NCBI GenBank assembly: GCA_002077065.1
Contig: NAJO01000016.1
Span: 1-64,000 of the forward strand
DNA: 64,000 nucleotides
Source: Cryoendolithus antarcticus
Taxonomy: Eukaryota > Ascomycota > Dothideomycetes > Cladosporiales > Cladosporiaceae
Direction of reading: 5' to 3'
Shown piece after piece: positions 1 through 10,961 of this stretch. The first letter of the stretch is position 1; every line of letters starts with the position of its first letter. The notes under the pieces are model-generated. The model ran no database searches and was not told the origin of the DNA. It worked only from the letters and a program-made list of their open reading frames with translations. The translations under genes and the position numbers were made by a program.

Positions 1-98
1 AACCCTAACCCTAACCCTAACCCTAACCCTAACCCTAACCCTAACCCTAACCCTAACCCTAACCCTAACCCTAACCCTAACCCTAACCCTAACCCTAA
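1..98. repeat. Telomere repeat array (AACCCT)n
   Basis: About sixteen uninterrupted copies of the hexamer AACCCT run from the first base to position 98. This is the C-rich strand of the TTAGGG telomere used by most filamentous ascomycetes, so the window starts at the physical left end of a chromosome. The array passes directly into coding sequence of a decayed retrotransposon, with no recognisable telomere-associated repeat between them. Confidence 0.98.
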
Positions 99-101
99 AA
101 A

Positions 102-2230
102 GCCGGGGTCCTCCGACCTATGGGTTTTTTCTCTTAGAAACTAAATAAAGCGGAAATTAACTACGACATTCACGATAAAGAAATGCTCGCCGTAGTCTCC
201 TACCTAAAATTCTAGGTACCCGAATTAAAGACGTATAGTTCCTTTATAATCTAGACGGATTATAAAAACCTTAAATATTTTATAATAAAGAAGTAGCTAT
301 TCGAGAGGCAAATACGTTAGTACGAGATAATAAGCCTGTTTTATTTTAACTTGGTTTACTAACTAGGGTCCGAAGCAATTATACCGGACGCCTTATCGAG
401 ACGAGAATAGGACACCCTCGGGGAAGACGATAAGTCCTCTCGGTTTCGCAGGTTTTTAGCGCCATAAACCGTGAAGTTTTAGCCGGGGACCGGGGAGGAG
501 GGGGTAGTAGTAGCTACTATATTAGCCGAAGAGGGCGACTAGGACCCCGCCTAGCAAGTACCGTACCCCCTAACTCTACTACCGGGCTCCTAAGGCCCCC
601 TTTAGGACGAAGAACTAAATGACCTATAGGCCATAACTACGCTAAAGGATTCGTTATATAACACCGTACTCCGTACGGTCGAGAGCGGCGCGCGGTCTTT
701 TCCGAGTAAGGTTAAGATAAAAGTTCAAATAGGCGACTATAGCGTTAACCCGAACGGCCGACTTAGGTATCGCGGGAAGTTATAGGTACTAGGCGCGCTA
801 TTCTCGTCGGAGGCCGAATATAGCGTAATAGAGGCCGAAGCTAGCGACGACGACCTCCTAAGAACGAGACTTATTTAGTCTATTCACGATTTACCGGTTT
901 ACGGCTATCCTGGCCGGGACTCTACTATAACTATACTAGGCCGCTACTTCTTCTAGCTACTATAATTAAGGTAGGTACGAAGGTTCCTAAGGAACTACGA
1001 CTACTACGGAAGGAATAAGGTCTAGCGAGAGTATAAGTACGGCCTCCTAAGGCCTTTACCGGTTCCCGACTATTTCTTCTAGGAAATCTCGATGGATTTT
1101 ATAACCGATCTCCTAGACTCGGAGGGTAACTAGTACCTCTAGGTAATTAAGGACCGACTTAGTAAGACCGTAGTATTAGAGGCGATGCCTAGCATAAAAG
1201 TAGAGGAGTACGCTCTAAAATTCATGGACTACTAGGCTCGGTACTACGGGATGCTAAGCGCTATTACTAGCGACCGCGGAACGAACTAGATAAGTACGTT
1301 CTAGAAAACCTTCTATCGCTTAATAGGAGTAAAGTAGCGACTTAGCTCCGGATACTACCTATAAACGGACGGAGGACTAGAACGACTAAACTAAGACGTA
1401 TAGGCATACCTTCGTAACTTCCTAAACTAGGAGTAGTCTAACTAGAAAACGTAGCTCCCTACCGCATAACTAGCGCTAAACGCTCGATACTAAGCGGGGC
1501 TTAGTATAAGCCCGTTCTTTGTAGTATATAGTTACGAGGCCCCTTCCCCCGTTTCTTTAGAGCCGGAGAACGTAGCTACCGCGGCGCTACCCTCGAGCGA
1601 ACGCGTAGTAGCATTCGTAGAAAAGGTAAAGAGCGTTACTAAACTCTACTAAGTAAGTATAGCGGAAGCTGCCTAGAGATAAGAGGAGAGCGTAAACAAA
1701 CGACGGACTCCGGCACTAATCTACCGGAAAGGCAATAAAGTCTAGCTAGACCTAAGGAATTACTAGACTAACCGCCCGAAAAAGAGCCTCGACGCGAAGC
1801 ACGCTAAATACACGGTAGACGAGGTATTATTACCGGTTTCCGTACGCTTATTAGGTATTCCTAGTAATATTCACCTAGTGTTCTATACCGACTTACTACG
1901 ACCGGCCGGGAACGACCCGTTACTAGGACAGGTCTCCGATAATAACTAACCGGACCTCGTCCTTTTCTAAACGTATAAAGAGTAGTAAGTAGAGGAAATC
2001 GTTTACGCGCGAACGAAGAAGAGAGGGAAGGGGAGGGAAGTCGTAATAAAATAGGCCGGCTACTATAAGAAATTATAGGAGTCCTTAGAAAACCTAGTAG
2101 ATAATACTACGATAGACGACTACGAAGCTAGATACGGAGACGCTAAGACTAACGACGGGCCGAGAGAAGTATAGGAGAAGGAGAAGAAGGGAAGTAAGGG
2201 AAAGGAGTAGGACTCCTAAGAGAATAAATA
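102..2230 (+). mobile_element. Truncated, RIP-mutated Ty3/gypsy chromovirus (RNase H, integrase, chromodomain)
   Basis: Read on the plus strand and ignoring stops, this stretch encodes the 3' half of a Ty3/gypsy pol. RNase H runs from about 102 to 430, with a KLNKAEINYDIHDKEMLAVV-like block at 139-198. The integrase zinc-binding segment is at about 870-1080. The integrase core is at about 1092-1560, beginning MDFITDL and including an ITSDRGTN motif. A chromodomain lies at about 1985-2150 (VEEIVYAR, then IK-stop-AGY). Almost all internal stops are TAG or TAA where the family has Trp or Gln, and several His or Cys codons read as Tyr. All are C:G to T:A changes at CpA/TpG, as RIP makes. Reverse transcriptase, protease and gag are missing on the telomere side. 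The element is dead. Purine-rich tracts at 2170-2215 could be the polypurine tract; I did not find a clear LTR. Confidence 0.88.
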
Positions 2231-3960
2231 GGTATTAGGCGTTTTATAGGGGAATCGGACCCTACTAAGAAATATACGGGAATAGGCGTTAATAGAACGG
2301 GAGGAGAAGAGAATAAGAAGGGGAGGGATTACTATATACTAGGAGAGGCGGACGCCGGACTCTACGCTAATTCTAGGGACTCCGTCCTAAAACCGCCGCT
2401 ATACTAACTAAACGGACTCTATTAAGAACACGCCGGACCCCTATAAAAACACTACTTAGGACTTAGCCTTCTTATTACCCTTCTTAGGTAGGGGACTGCT
2501 ACCGGAACGACGGGGCCCGAGGACGAACGCCTAGGGAGTTCCTCCGGGACTAAATAAACAGTAAGCGATAGTAATAGAGTAGAGCCCGGGGTAAACTTAC
2601 GTCTAGCCCTACTAAGCTATAGCATCTACTAATTTCCTAGTAATCTCCGTAGCTACTATACTAGAATCGACGGTTAGCGACGTAAAGTGAGTAGAGTTAG
2701 TAAACTAACCTAGAGAGCAACCTAGAAGCTTAGAGAGGCTTTAAGACCTTATACGCCTTAAGGACATAATAGAGATCCTCCTAGGCCTCCTTCCTATAAG
2801 AATAGACCGTTAGCCGACCGAAAACAACCGGATTCTATAGTATTTACTTGTCGTTCTCTCTAGAACGAGTCTATATAGCGTAGGCGATATAGGCTATAGT
2901 TAGACTATTACCGGTTAGCGACATAAATCGATCGGACTCCGGCGTATATATAGATCGTAGTAGTTCTTCTTCTTATCGGCATAAGACTTATAGGAACGAG
3001 CGCCTTTAGTCTAAAGATTATTAGTAGGGCCTAATTAGAATAGAGCAGGATCTAGTATATACTCCTTAGGACATGTAGTTAATTCCGGCGGAAGTATAGG
3101 GCAGGTAGTAGATGTTAGACATCTAGTTCCCGGTTAATTTCAAGCGGATTCCGCTAGAGAGCTTTAGGGAGGGTGTCTTCTTGCTTACGTTAGTAGTTAG
3201 TAATAAAGAGAAGAAGGAAAGGGAGCGGAAATAATTAGTTTATAGCATAATCACGAGTAAATGCTAAGAGCTCGTATAACAATAAAACCGGGATAATAGG
3301 GTAGGTAATAATAGGAAGGAGGGCCCTAAGGGTAGTCGGCGGAGCCCGACGTGAAGTCGTCGGGTCCCTAGAGAAATACCCGGGGCCTAGAAATAGGTTA
3401 TTTTACTTCGCCGGATACGGCGAATTCACTTATAATAAAGACGTGAACTAAAGACACTAAAGTCGGAAGCCGCTATATACTAACCGGACCCCGACATTAA
3501 GCGCCGGAGATAGGCATATCTAGGTCATAGTCGAAGTGAGTACGCGCTCTAAAGTAAACGGAATTTATTTTTCTACGGTCTCTACTCGATTACGATAGGG
3601 AGGAGGGGAGTAATATAAGGGGCGAGCCCTAGGACAAAGATACGGGCTTCGCCCGTGCGATGCTATATCCGTATATAGGAGGCCGCTCCTTTTGTTACGG
3701 ACTTAGCGTAGAACCTCTCTTCCTCCGATATCGAACTTGCTATATACTACGTTAAGCCTTAGTATATACGTTACTTACCCGTAATAGTAGCTATACTACT
3801 TATATTAGTAGAAAGAATATATAATAGTAATAGGAGGATAGTACGGGAGCTAGAATATGCCTAGTAGCGTAGCATATAGCGAGATTAGATTAAGATATAG
3901 CTACGAGTATAGGCGTAAGTATGCGCGATACGGCGATTGCTTCGTTAGAAGCGAGACGCC
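2231..3960. repeat. RIP-degraded repeat DNA of unassigned class
   Basis: The CpA/TpG depletion and TA enrichment of the retrotransposon continue here and fade at about 3950-4020, where TG and CA return. No open frame of useful length survives. On the minus strand, roughly 2950 down to 2450 gives one continuous readable frame if TAG and TAA are ignored, which suggests a second element or gag-like region in the opposite orientation, but I recognise no domain. A GC-rich hairpin (ACGGGC TTC GCCCGT) sits near 3641-3658. Treat it as unclassified RIP-mutated repeat, possibly including an LTR. Confidence 0.6.
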
Positions 3961-4197
3961 TAAGCTGTAGAGCATACCTACATGCCGTATACACGTAGGC
4001 GGCTAAGACAACCTCGCGTACGTATGAATCCTGCATGTCGCTCTTATCTTGTACTTTCCTCTTTGCCTCCTCGCTTCATCTAGACGCTTATGCGAGCGCG
4101 TTCACTTGGGTTGTAGCGCTTCAGCGTACGAACTGCCTGGCTAGGATCCTGTGGTCTTACACACGGCACGACCTGTAGTATCGTAGCTCTACGCGTC
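3961..4197. other. Transition from RIP-mutated repeat to unique sequence
   Basis: CA and TG dinucleotides reappear here and composition becomes like the rest of the window. It includes the upstream region of the first intact gene. I see no further feature. Confidence 0.5.
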
Positions 4198-5070
4198 ATG
4201 CCAGCGGCATCCTCATCTAGCGGTGGAGGGGAAGCAGGGCCATTGTCCTCCATGACAAGACTTTCCTCCGCGGTCTACCTAAGCCAACCGCCCGGCTCTA
4301 ACCATTCCCAACGCCCTCGCCTCATCTTCCTGCTGGGTTGGGTAGCAGCCCGAGACGGACACCTCTTCAAATATGTCTCCTCATACCGCTACCTTGACCC
4401 TACAGCCACGCTAGTACTCATCAAAGCGCGTGTGCTGACTATGGGCTCTCCGAGCGCAGCGGCGCGTGACGTGTCCCCTGCTGTATCAATACTGCACAGT
4501 CACTTCAACTCTTCCGCAACAACCAGTACCGTGAAGCCAGACCTGCACATCCACCTTTTCTCGAACGGCGGGTCGTGCCTGCTTGCCAACATAATCGTTC
4601 TCTACGCTCCAGACGTGCTGCCGCGGCATACGACCATTTACGACTCTGCGCCCTCGCTGCGCTTCGACACGGGCCAGATCGTCCACGCTATCACCGCCGG
4701 TCTGCCCGCAGGCTTATACCGCACCTCTGCGCGACCGATGGTGTACCTTTTCGTCCTCCTCTACTGGCTACGCATTTATCTCCTGCGGAACCCCGACCAG
4801 TTTGCAGCATGGACGTCCATGCAGAACAATCCCGACGTCGTGCTGGAAGCGATCAGAGTGTACATGTACAGCGACACTGATCCGATCATCTCCTCGCAGG
4901 AAGTCGAGGCGCATGCGCGGGACGCGGAGGGAAAGGGGTTTGTCGTGAGGAGAGAGGTGTTCAAAGGCAGCGGGCATGTAGCGCATGCGCTGAGCGAGAG
5001 CAATCGGTATTGGAGAGTCGTCAGGGATGTCTTGCAGGAGGGTGGGAAATTCAGGGCAAAGTTGGCTTGA
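4198..5070 (+). CDS. TMEM53/DUF829-family alpha/beta-hydrolase-like protein
   Basis: Intronless 290-residue protein and the first intact gene after the telomere. It matches the DUF829 (TMEM53) layout. A beta-strand and turn (LIFLLGWVAARDGHLFKY, about residues 42-59) opens the fold. HLFSNGGS (about 117-124) fits the nucleophile elbow position. YSDTDPII (about 226-233) gives the acidic residue, and GSGHVAHA (about 258-265) gives the catalytic-type histidine. A hydrophobic stretch near residues 180-197 could be a membrane segment, and TMEM53 relatives are associated with the nuclear envelope in animals. The biochemical activity of the fungal members is unknown to me. The ATG at 4198 is the first in-frame start; the serine- and glycine-rich first 40 residues are not conserved in type, so a start at residue 19 is possible. 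Transcription points away from the telomere. Confidence 0.8.
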   Translation: MPAASSSSGGGEAGPLSSMTRLSSAVYLSQPPGSNHSQRPRLIFLLGWVAARDGHLFKYVSSYRYLDPTATLVLIKARVLTMGSPSAAARDVSPAVSILHSHFNSSATTSTVKPDLHIHLFSNGGSCLLANIIVLYAPDVLPRHTTIYDSAPSLRFDTGQIVHAITAGLPAGLYRTSARPMVYLFVLLYWLRIYLLRNPDQFAAWTSMQNNPDVVLEAIRVYMYSDTDPIISSQEVEAHARDAEGKGFVVRREVFKGSGHVAHALSESNRYWRVVRDVLQEGGKFRAKLA

Positions 5071-5864
5071 GCCATTTGAAGCCATGCCAAACAGGGTACA
5101 TTCTCGTGAATGTATGCACATACCGAACGGTCCGGTTATTCGATAGTGACAGAAACATCCTCGCAAAGAATACCATGTCTAAACGCATCCACGTCTCTCC
5201 AGACGAAAATGCTATACCTCTCCATATCATGGTTGTACGTCACGTGCAAAAGTCCCAAATGTTGTGTTGCCTGAGCAGCTTCTCTCAACTTCATTGGGCC
5301 AGGAACAATCCTCAGATGCTCTCGTGTCTCGCGCGCAGGCTGATCTGGCTACGGATCTGTCACCGACGACGTTTCCTGAGGCTTTCGATCTTTCGGCCGC
5401 CGACTGTTTTCGAAGCTCTGTCGCCAGCGCAACATGCATCAATGTAGCCCAATCGGCGCAATGGCGAGCTGCAGCTATGGTCAACGGACCGCTCGACTAC
5501 TTGCAGTAGGCCGGCGGGTCATGCCCACTCTGCCCTCCGAACAACTCTGATGTGAACACGCTGACGAGATATAATGTCTGATGCGTGCGTGCAGTAGCTT
5601 TGGCTCTGTTGCTCTGGTGGGCTGGTGTGAATTGGTAAGGTCTTCGTCTTCATCTGCTACGTCTCCCACTCTCAAGTCGAACATGAAAAGCTGTCATTCC
5701 TGAGCATTGCGTTGATCGCGAGTGTTTGTGTTTGATTTGAGCATGGTAGAGATAGTGAAGCGACAGCATTTGCATCGAGCCCGGTACATTACACAGACGA
5801 CGCACCAAGGTTTCTGGCCTGAAGCACAGCGTCGTTCAAACGAGACGACCACGACAAAGCGATC
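5071..5864. other. Intergenic, no gene seen
   Basis: The short open frames here overlap on both strands and resemble nothing. I take this as the 3' flank of the DUF829 gene and the promoter of the next plus-strand gene. Confidence 0.5.
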
Positions 5865-6562
5865 ATGCTGGCAACAGCGACTGGCCAGAGCGCATTGCAG
5901 AACATCCAGCCCTCTTGTGCGATCTGCGGTGCGGCATCAACCCCAGAATGTGCACATGAAGGCGATCGCTTGAAGCTAGCGCTTGATCAGGCAATGGCAA
6001 GGTGGCAGGGCGTGCTGCAGATACGGTACACAGACCAGCTCGCTAATGTTTAAGTACTTACCTCACACTTCATCACAGCGAATGGGTCCTTATCCACGCA
6101 CGCAACAGCGTCATCAACACTTTTACCCAGCTCAAGGCTGCCCGCGCCCACGCTCACGTAGCATACCTCCAGACCCTACCCTGCTACACACTCTTTCAGA
6201 CTTACGGCGGGCATCCTCCCTTGCCGCCTCAGCAACTGGCAGTTCTACACACCCAGATTAGCAACGCGAATGGCATCTTCCGCCAGGGCATCGACGACGA
6301 CTGGCGCCGATCTTGTCTTCGTTACCCTGAAGTGCTGGATTACTATTTCTCGCTTGTCGAGGTCAGCTTTCCAGATGAGCAAGACTCGATGGTTCGCACA
6401 CCCAGGTTCGGGGCACAGGCGAAGGAGCCAAAGAAGGTGAAGTCACGCCGGGATAGTCTGGATATGGGGAGCGAGAAGGGAAAGAAAAGGGATCGGAGGA
6501 GAGCTGGAGGGAGGACGCCACCGCCTGAGGCGCCGATGGCGGGAAGGTATGGGAGGAGGTGA
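5865..6562 (+). CDS. Conserved Pezizomycotina hypothetical protein (two exons)
   Basis: Reconstructed as exons 5865-6025 and 6079-6562, with a 53-nt intron (GTACAC..CATCACAG) that splits an Arg codon. The product is 214 residues. Joining the exons gives one continuous protein. A CAICGAASTPEC motif near residue 17-28 (possible metal-binding cysteines) is followed by a helical segment. Then comes REWVLIHARN, then AYLQTLPCYTLF, then the block IDDDWRRSCLRYPEVLDYYF (about residues 139-158), and last a basic, disordered tail rich in Lys, Arg and Pro. This order resembles a widespread filamentous-fungal family of unknown function that I remember only as hypothetical proteins. Without the intron the gene appears as two unrelated short frames, so it is easily missed. 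The start at 5865 is the first ATG in frame ahead of the Cys motif. Confidence 0.72.
6026..6078 (+). other. Intron in the conserved hypothetical gene
   Basis: GT..AG, 53 nt, phase 2. Removal restores IREWVLIHARN across the junction. Confidence 0.72.
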
Positions 6563-7348
6563 GGGACGGGGAGCATCGAGGGATGCATGTTTCGCGGACC
6601 GAAAGCCTCTTGGCGACCGACAGACCCTGGCTACACTTGTGGCACTGAGGCGCGCTATGTCAAAATCTCGCGAAACGACATGGCGGCTTCGACGAGGACA
6701 CGGCACCAATGTCGAATACCGACTTCTCGGCGATACTCATCCACTCGCTGAGGGGTACATTGAGCCCAGGATCGACGCGGTCTGAAACATGCCCACAACA
6801 TCAGCTGGAGACGTCTGCTCGCAGCTAGTGTTATCAGAGGCGGACATGGAGGTCTCTCGTAGCCGGTCAATCTTGCACACCTGCGACTTCTTCGACAATT
6901 GGTCCATCGTTGCTCTCACGGATCACGTCGCATCATCAGAGGGACAATGTCATGCCCATGAAAGTCATGAGAGGCGCGCAATTAGCAGTGAAAGCTCCAG
7001 TCTCACAAGACCCGGGAGTCTGCGTCATGTAGCATTTCCCTGCTGTCAAGATCTCGCAATTGGTCATGCGAAAGTAAGATCTAGGGTCGGAATTCTACCT
7101 TATCCAAGGTCTGAAAGCGAGCCCATATGATCCCTCAATTAGATCCCTCGCGGCATGGCGCGGCATTGCGGAAGGGATCCCGCTTCACGTGTAAGACCTC
7201 GGCTCTGCAGGTGGTCCACAGGACCCGACGCCAATCGTAGCTTCGATAACGAGACATGGAGTAGCCGTATCTAGCAATGTAGTGTAGTCTACCTCTCAAG
7301 CTCCTCATCTCCTACTACTTGAATGATATCTTCTTGCCATAATCGATT
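6563..7348. other. Intergenic, no gene seen
   Basis: Promoter region of the thiolase gene at its right end. The open frames here have no recognisable content. Confidence 0.5.
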
Positions 7349-8725
<1,377 letters not shown>

Positions 8726-9141
8726 TCATGTACGTCCGCTCATGGAGGAGGAGGAGCAATTTCCGACTCAAGGGACGTCGGGTCCGCAAGTGGACGAAGG
8801 CCAATGCGGCACCCCACCGTCAAACGTCCAGCAGGCATCACGGAGCACGCTCACCTCGGGCCATCATTGTCCTCCTCGACAAGCCATGGACGTGCGACGT
8901 GCTCGCGAGTGGACCTGCCCGTATTCGGTGGCAATCCTGACACGGCCTCAATCTCACCAGGCAGATCAGAAAAGGCAGATCAGAAAAGCCGGCGACAACT
9001 TAGGTTACCGGAGCAGGTCGTTGTTCGCAATGGGCTCCTAGGGTTTTGATGTCTGGCCGGCAAGGTGCTCACGAGAAGACGCTATCAGTGGAGTCGAACA
9101 GCCATACTGTCCATATTCTGTACAACACGTTATGCATGCAT
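8726..9141. other. Convergent intergenic region
   Basis: It lies between the 3' ends of the thiolase (+) and GPI8 (-) genes. Nothing beyond expected 3' untranslated sequence is seen. Confidence 0.5.
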
Positions 9142-10374
9142 TCATTGCACCATGTACCATGCTGTACCGAGTCCAAGTAGCGATGTAACACCTACGGCCT
9201 TCTTGAGCCAAGCTGAAGTGCCAATGCTGTCAATCGTAGTAGCTGTGTCGAGCTGAGATGGGTGCTGCTTGAATGTAGCCGCTGGGTCGGGCGCCCGAGC
9301 AGTCTCATTCTCCAGTATGGCCCGAGTTTTCTCCACAAGCATCCTCAGACCGTCCAGATCCCGCTGCCATGTTCGACGTCTCGCAGCCTGGTCATCTTGG
9401 TTCCCAGCACCCTCAGGACTTTCATCGCGATCAACTTCCACACCTTGCACGTTGCCGAAGAAGTCCAAGATTCGCCGGTCCCTTGCTGCAGCCTCACCAC
9501 CAGGGAATAGATCGTACCGTACACCTGCGTCACTGTGCACACGCTCCGGCGTCATGTAGTCGAACAGCTCCCCCAACCTCACATCAGAACTCGTCGAATT
9601 TAATCTCGTCTCCAAGAAGTCCAAGTTGAAGTACGTCCACCGATCCACCACCGCAACCCCAACATCCTGATCCGCATGATGTGAGTACGAGCTCTGATCC
9701 TTGGCGCTCGATCCCGTCGCAATGATATTCGGCGTGTAGAACGCAGGATACATGGTGTTTGCCTGACATGTATCAATCATGAAAAGCATCTCGTGATACC
9801 TCTTCTTCTCCCACATCTGCTCGAAGGCGTCTGCTAAGTCGAAGGAAGAGATTTCCTCCGAGTCTTGGAATTTGAGGAACTCGTTGCCGCCGTGGCCGGT
9901 CATGTAAATGAGGATGTTCGAGCGGTCGTCAGTCATGAGGCGTTTAGAGATTGGATGGCTGGCGGGCCAGCGGTCTGTCAGCAGTCGAATGAGTGACTCG
10001 ACCGTGACTTCTGTGCCGCGATAATCGACCTCAATGCCGCCCATGCCCTCAACCCCTTCACTCATCTGCTCCTGCCCCGCAGTCTCGCCATTGTCGTCGT
10101 ACACGTCTAGCTCTCTGCTCTTGTCGTTGAAGACACTACCCGGGAATGAGTTGCGCGGATTACAAGCCATGTCATCGGGGAGCATGAGGATGATCTGCGA
10201 GTCGGGGATGCCTAGGCGCTTGACGGTACGGTAAAGGGAGAGAACATTGGCGAGGTGGCGGTAGTTGAACCAGAAGCGCGAGGTGCTGACGAGGACGGCC
10301 CAGTTGGAGGTGTGGGTTGCGTGGGCGAGGGCGACGAGGGCGAGGAGTAGAGGGAGGAGGGTGAGAGAGCGCAT
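9142..10374 (-). CDS. GPI8: GPI-anchor transamidase catalytic subunit
   Basis: Intronless, 410 residues. It is the C13-family cysteine protease of the GPI transamidase, which cleaves the C-terminal signal of precursors in the ER lumen and attaches the GPI anchor. Residues 1-20 form a hydrophobic signal sequence. The family core begins NWAVLVSTSRFWFNYRH. The catalytic dyad is His161 in YMTGHGGNEF and Cys203 in MIDTCQANTMY, close to the positions known in yeast. A C-terminal hydrophobic segment (last about 20 residues) fits the membrane anchor. An extra stretch of about 20 Gly- and Glu-rich residues (95-114) interrupts the usual VYGDDIEVDYRG-type region. It has no splice signals, so it appears to be a real insertion. 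Divergent from HET gene 1. Confidence 0.95.
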   Translation of the reverse strand: MRSLTLLPLLLALVALAHATHTSNWAVLVSTSRFWFNYRHLANVLSLYRTVKRLGIPDSQIILMLPDDMACNPRNSFPGSVFNDKSRELDVYDDNGETAGQEQMSEGVEGMGGIEVDYRGTEVTVESLIRLLTDRWPASHPISKRLMTDDRSNILIYMTGHGGNEFLKFQDSEEISSFDLADAFEQMWEKKRYHEMLFMIDTCQANTMYPAFYTPNIIATGSSAKDQSSYSHHADQDVGVAVVDRWTYFNLDFLETRLNSTSSDVRLGELFDYMTPERVHSDAGVRYDLFPGGEAAARDRRILDFFGNVQGVEVDRDESPEGAGNQDDQAARRRTWQRDLDGLRMLVEKTRAILENETARAPDPAATFKQHPSQLDTATTIDSIGTSAWLKKAVGVTSLLGLGTAWYMVQ

Positions 10375-10961
10375 TGTGAGATGGGACGGAAGCTCGTCAC
10401 CTCAGCTACGTGGGCGCATACCATGTGTATAAGGTGCTTTACTGTTAATGACTGGCTTTCCAGCCTCGCACGCGAACATGAGGTCCCTGCGTCTGGCTGC
10501 GTGGAACGAGTGACCACAGCATGATTACTAAGACTGGCTTGAGAATCGACGTCTGGATTCGTACTTCTCACACATGCTGTAGCCGACTTTCATACACACA
10601 GCGCTCTCTAGAGCACTCTCGACCATATGTCGGAAACACGGAGACGCATCTGGCCGTATGAGCCAGGCTGAACTTTGTGCTGGATGCACCTCTGGTCCAT
10701 CCACAGACTCCGAGAGATGCACTCGCCGCTCGCGACAACATGCCATTTTCACATGCAGATTGACAACCCGCACGACAGTCTCAGCGATCAGGCATACTTG
10801 CATGGATCGAGCGTAAGCGAGGAGCTGCAGCTCTAGCACGTATGAGGTGCATGATCAAGGTACTCAGCCTCACATACGCTTCTGCTTCCTTCACCGTTGC
10901 AAATGTGAGTTCCCAGCAGATAGCAGGGTAAGCTTGCGTACTCTGAGAGCCAACAGTAAGC
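10375..10961. promoter_or_regulatory. Divergent promoter region, GPI8 / HET gene 1
   Basis: 587 bp separate the two start codons, so both promoters must lie here. I see no distinct TATA box or named operator. Confidence 0.45.

Noticed and set aside
9423..9489. CRISPR or tandem-repeat-like arrays anywhere in the window
   Set aside because: Apart from the telomere and protein-level repeats, no regularly spaced direct repeats were seen, and a eukaryotic nuclear chromosome would not be expected to carry CRISPR.
10043..10112. The Gly/Glu-rich insertion in GPI8 as an unspliced intron
   Set aside because: There is no suitable GT donor and AG acceptor pair on the minus strand at its ends, and the frame stays open.
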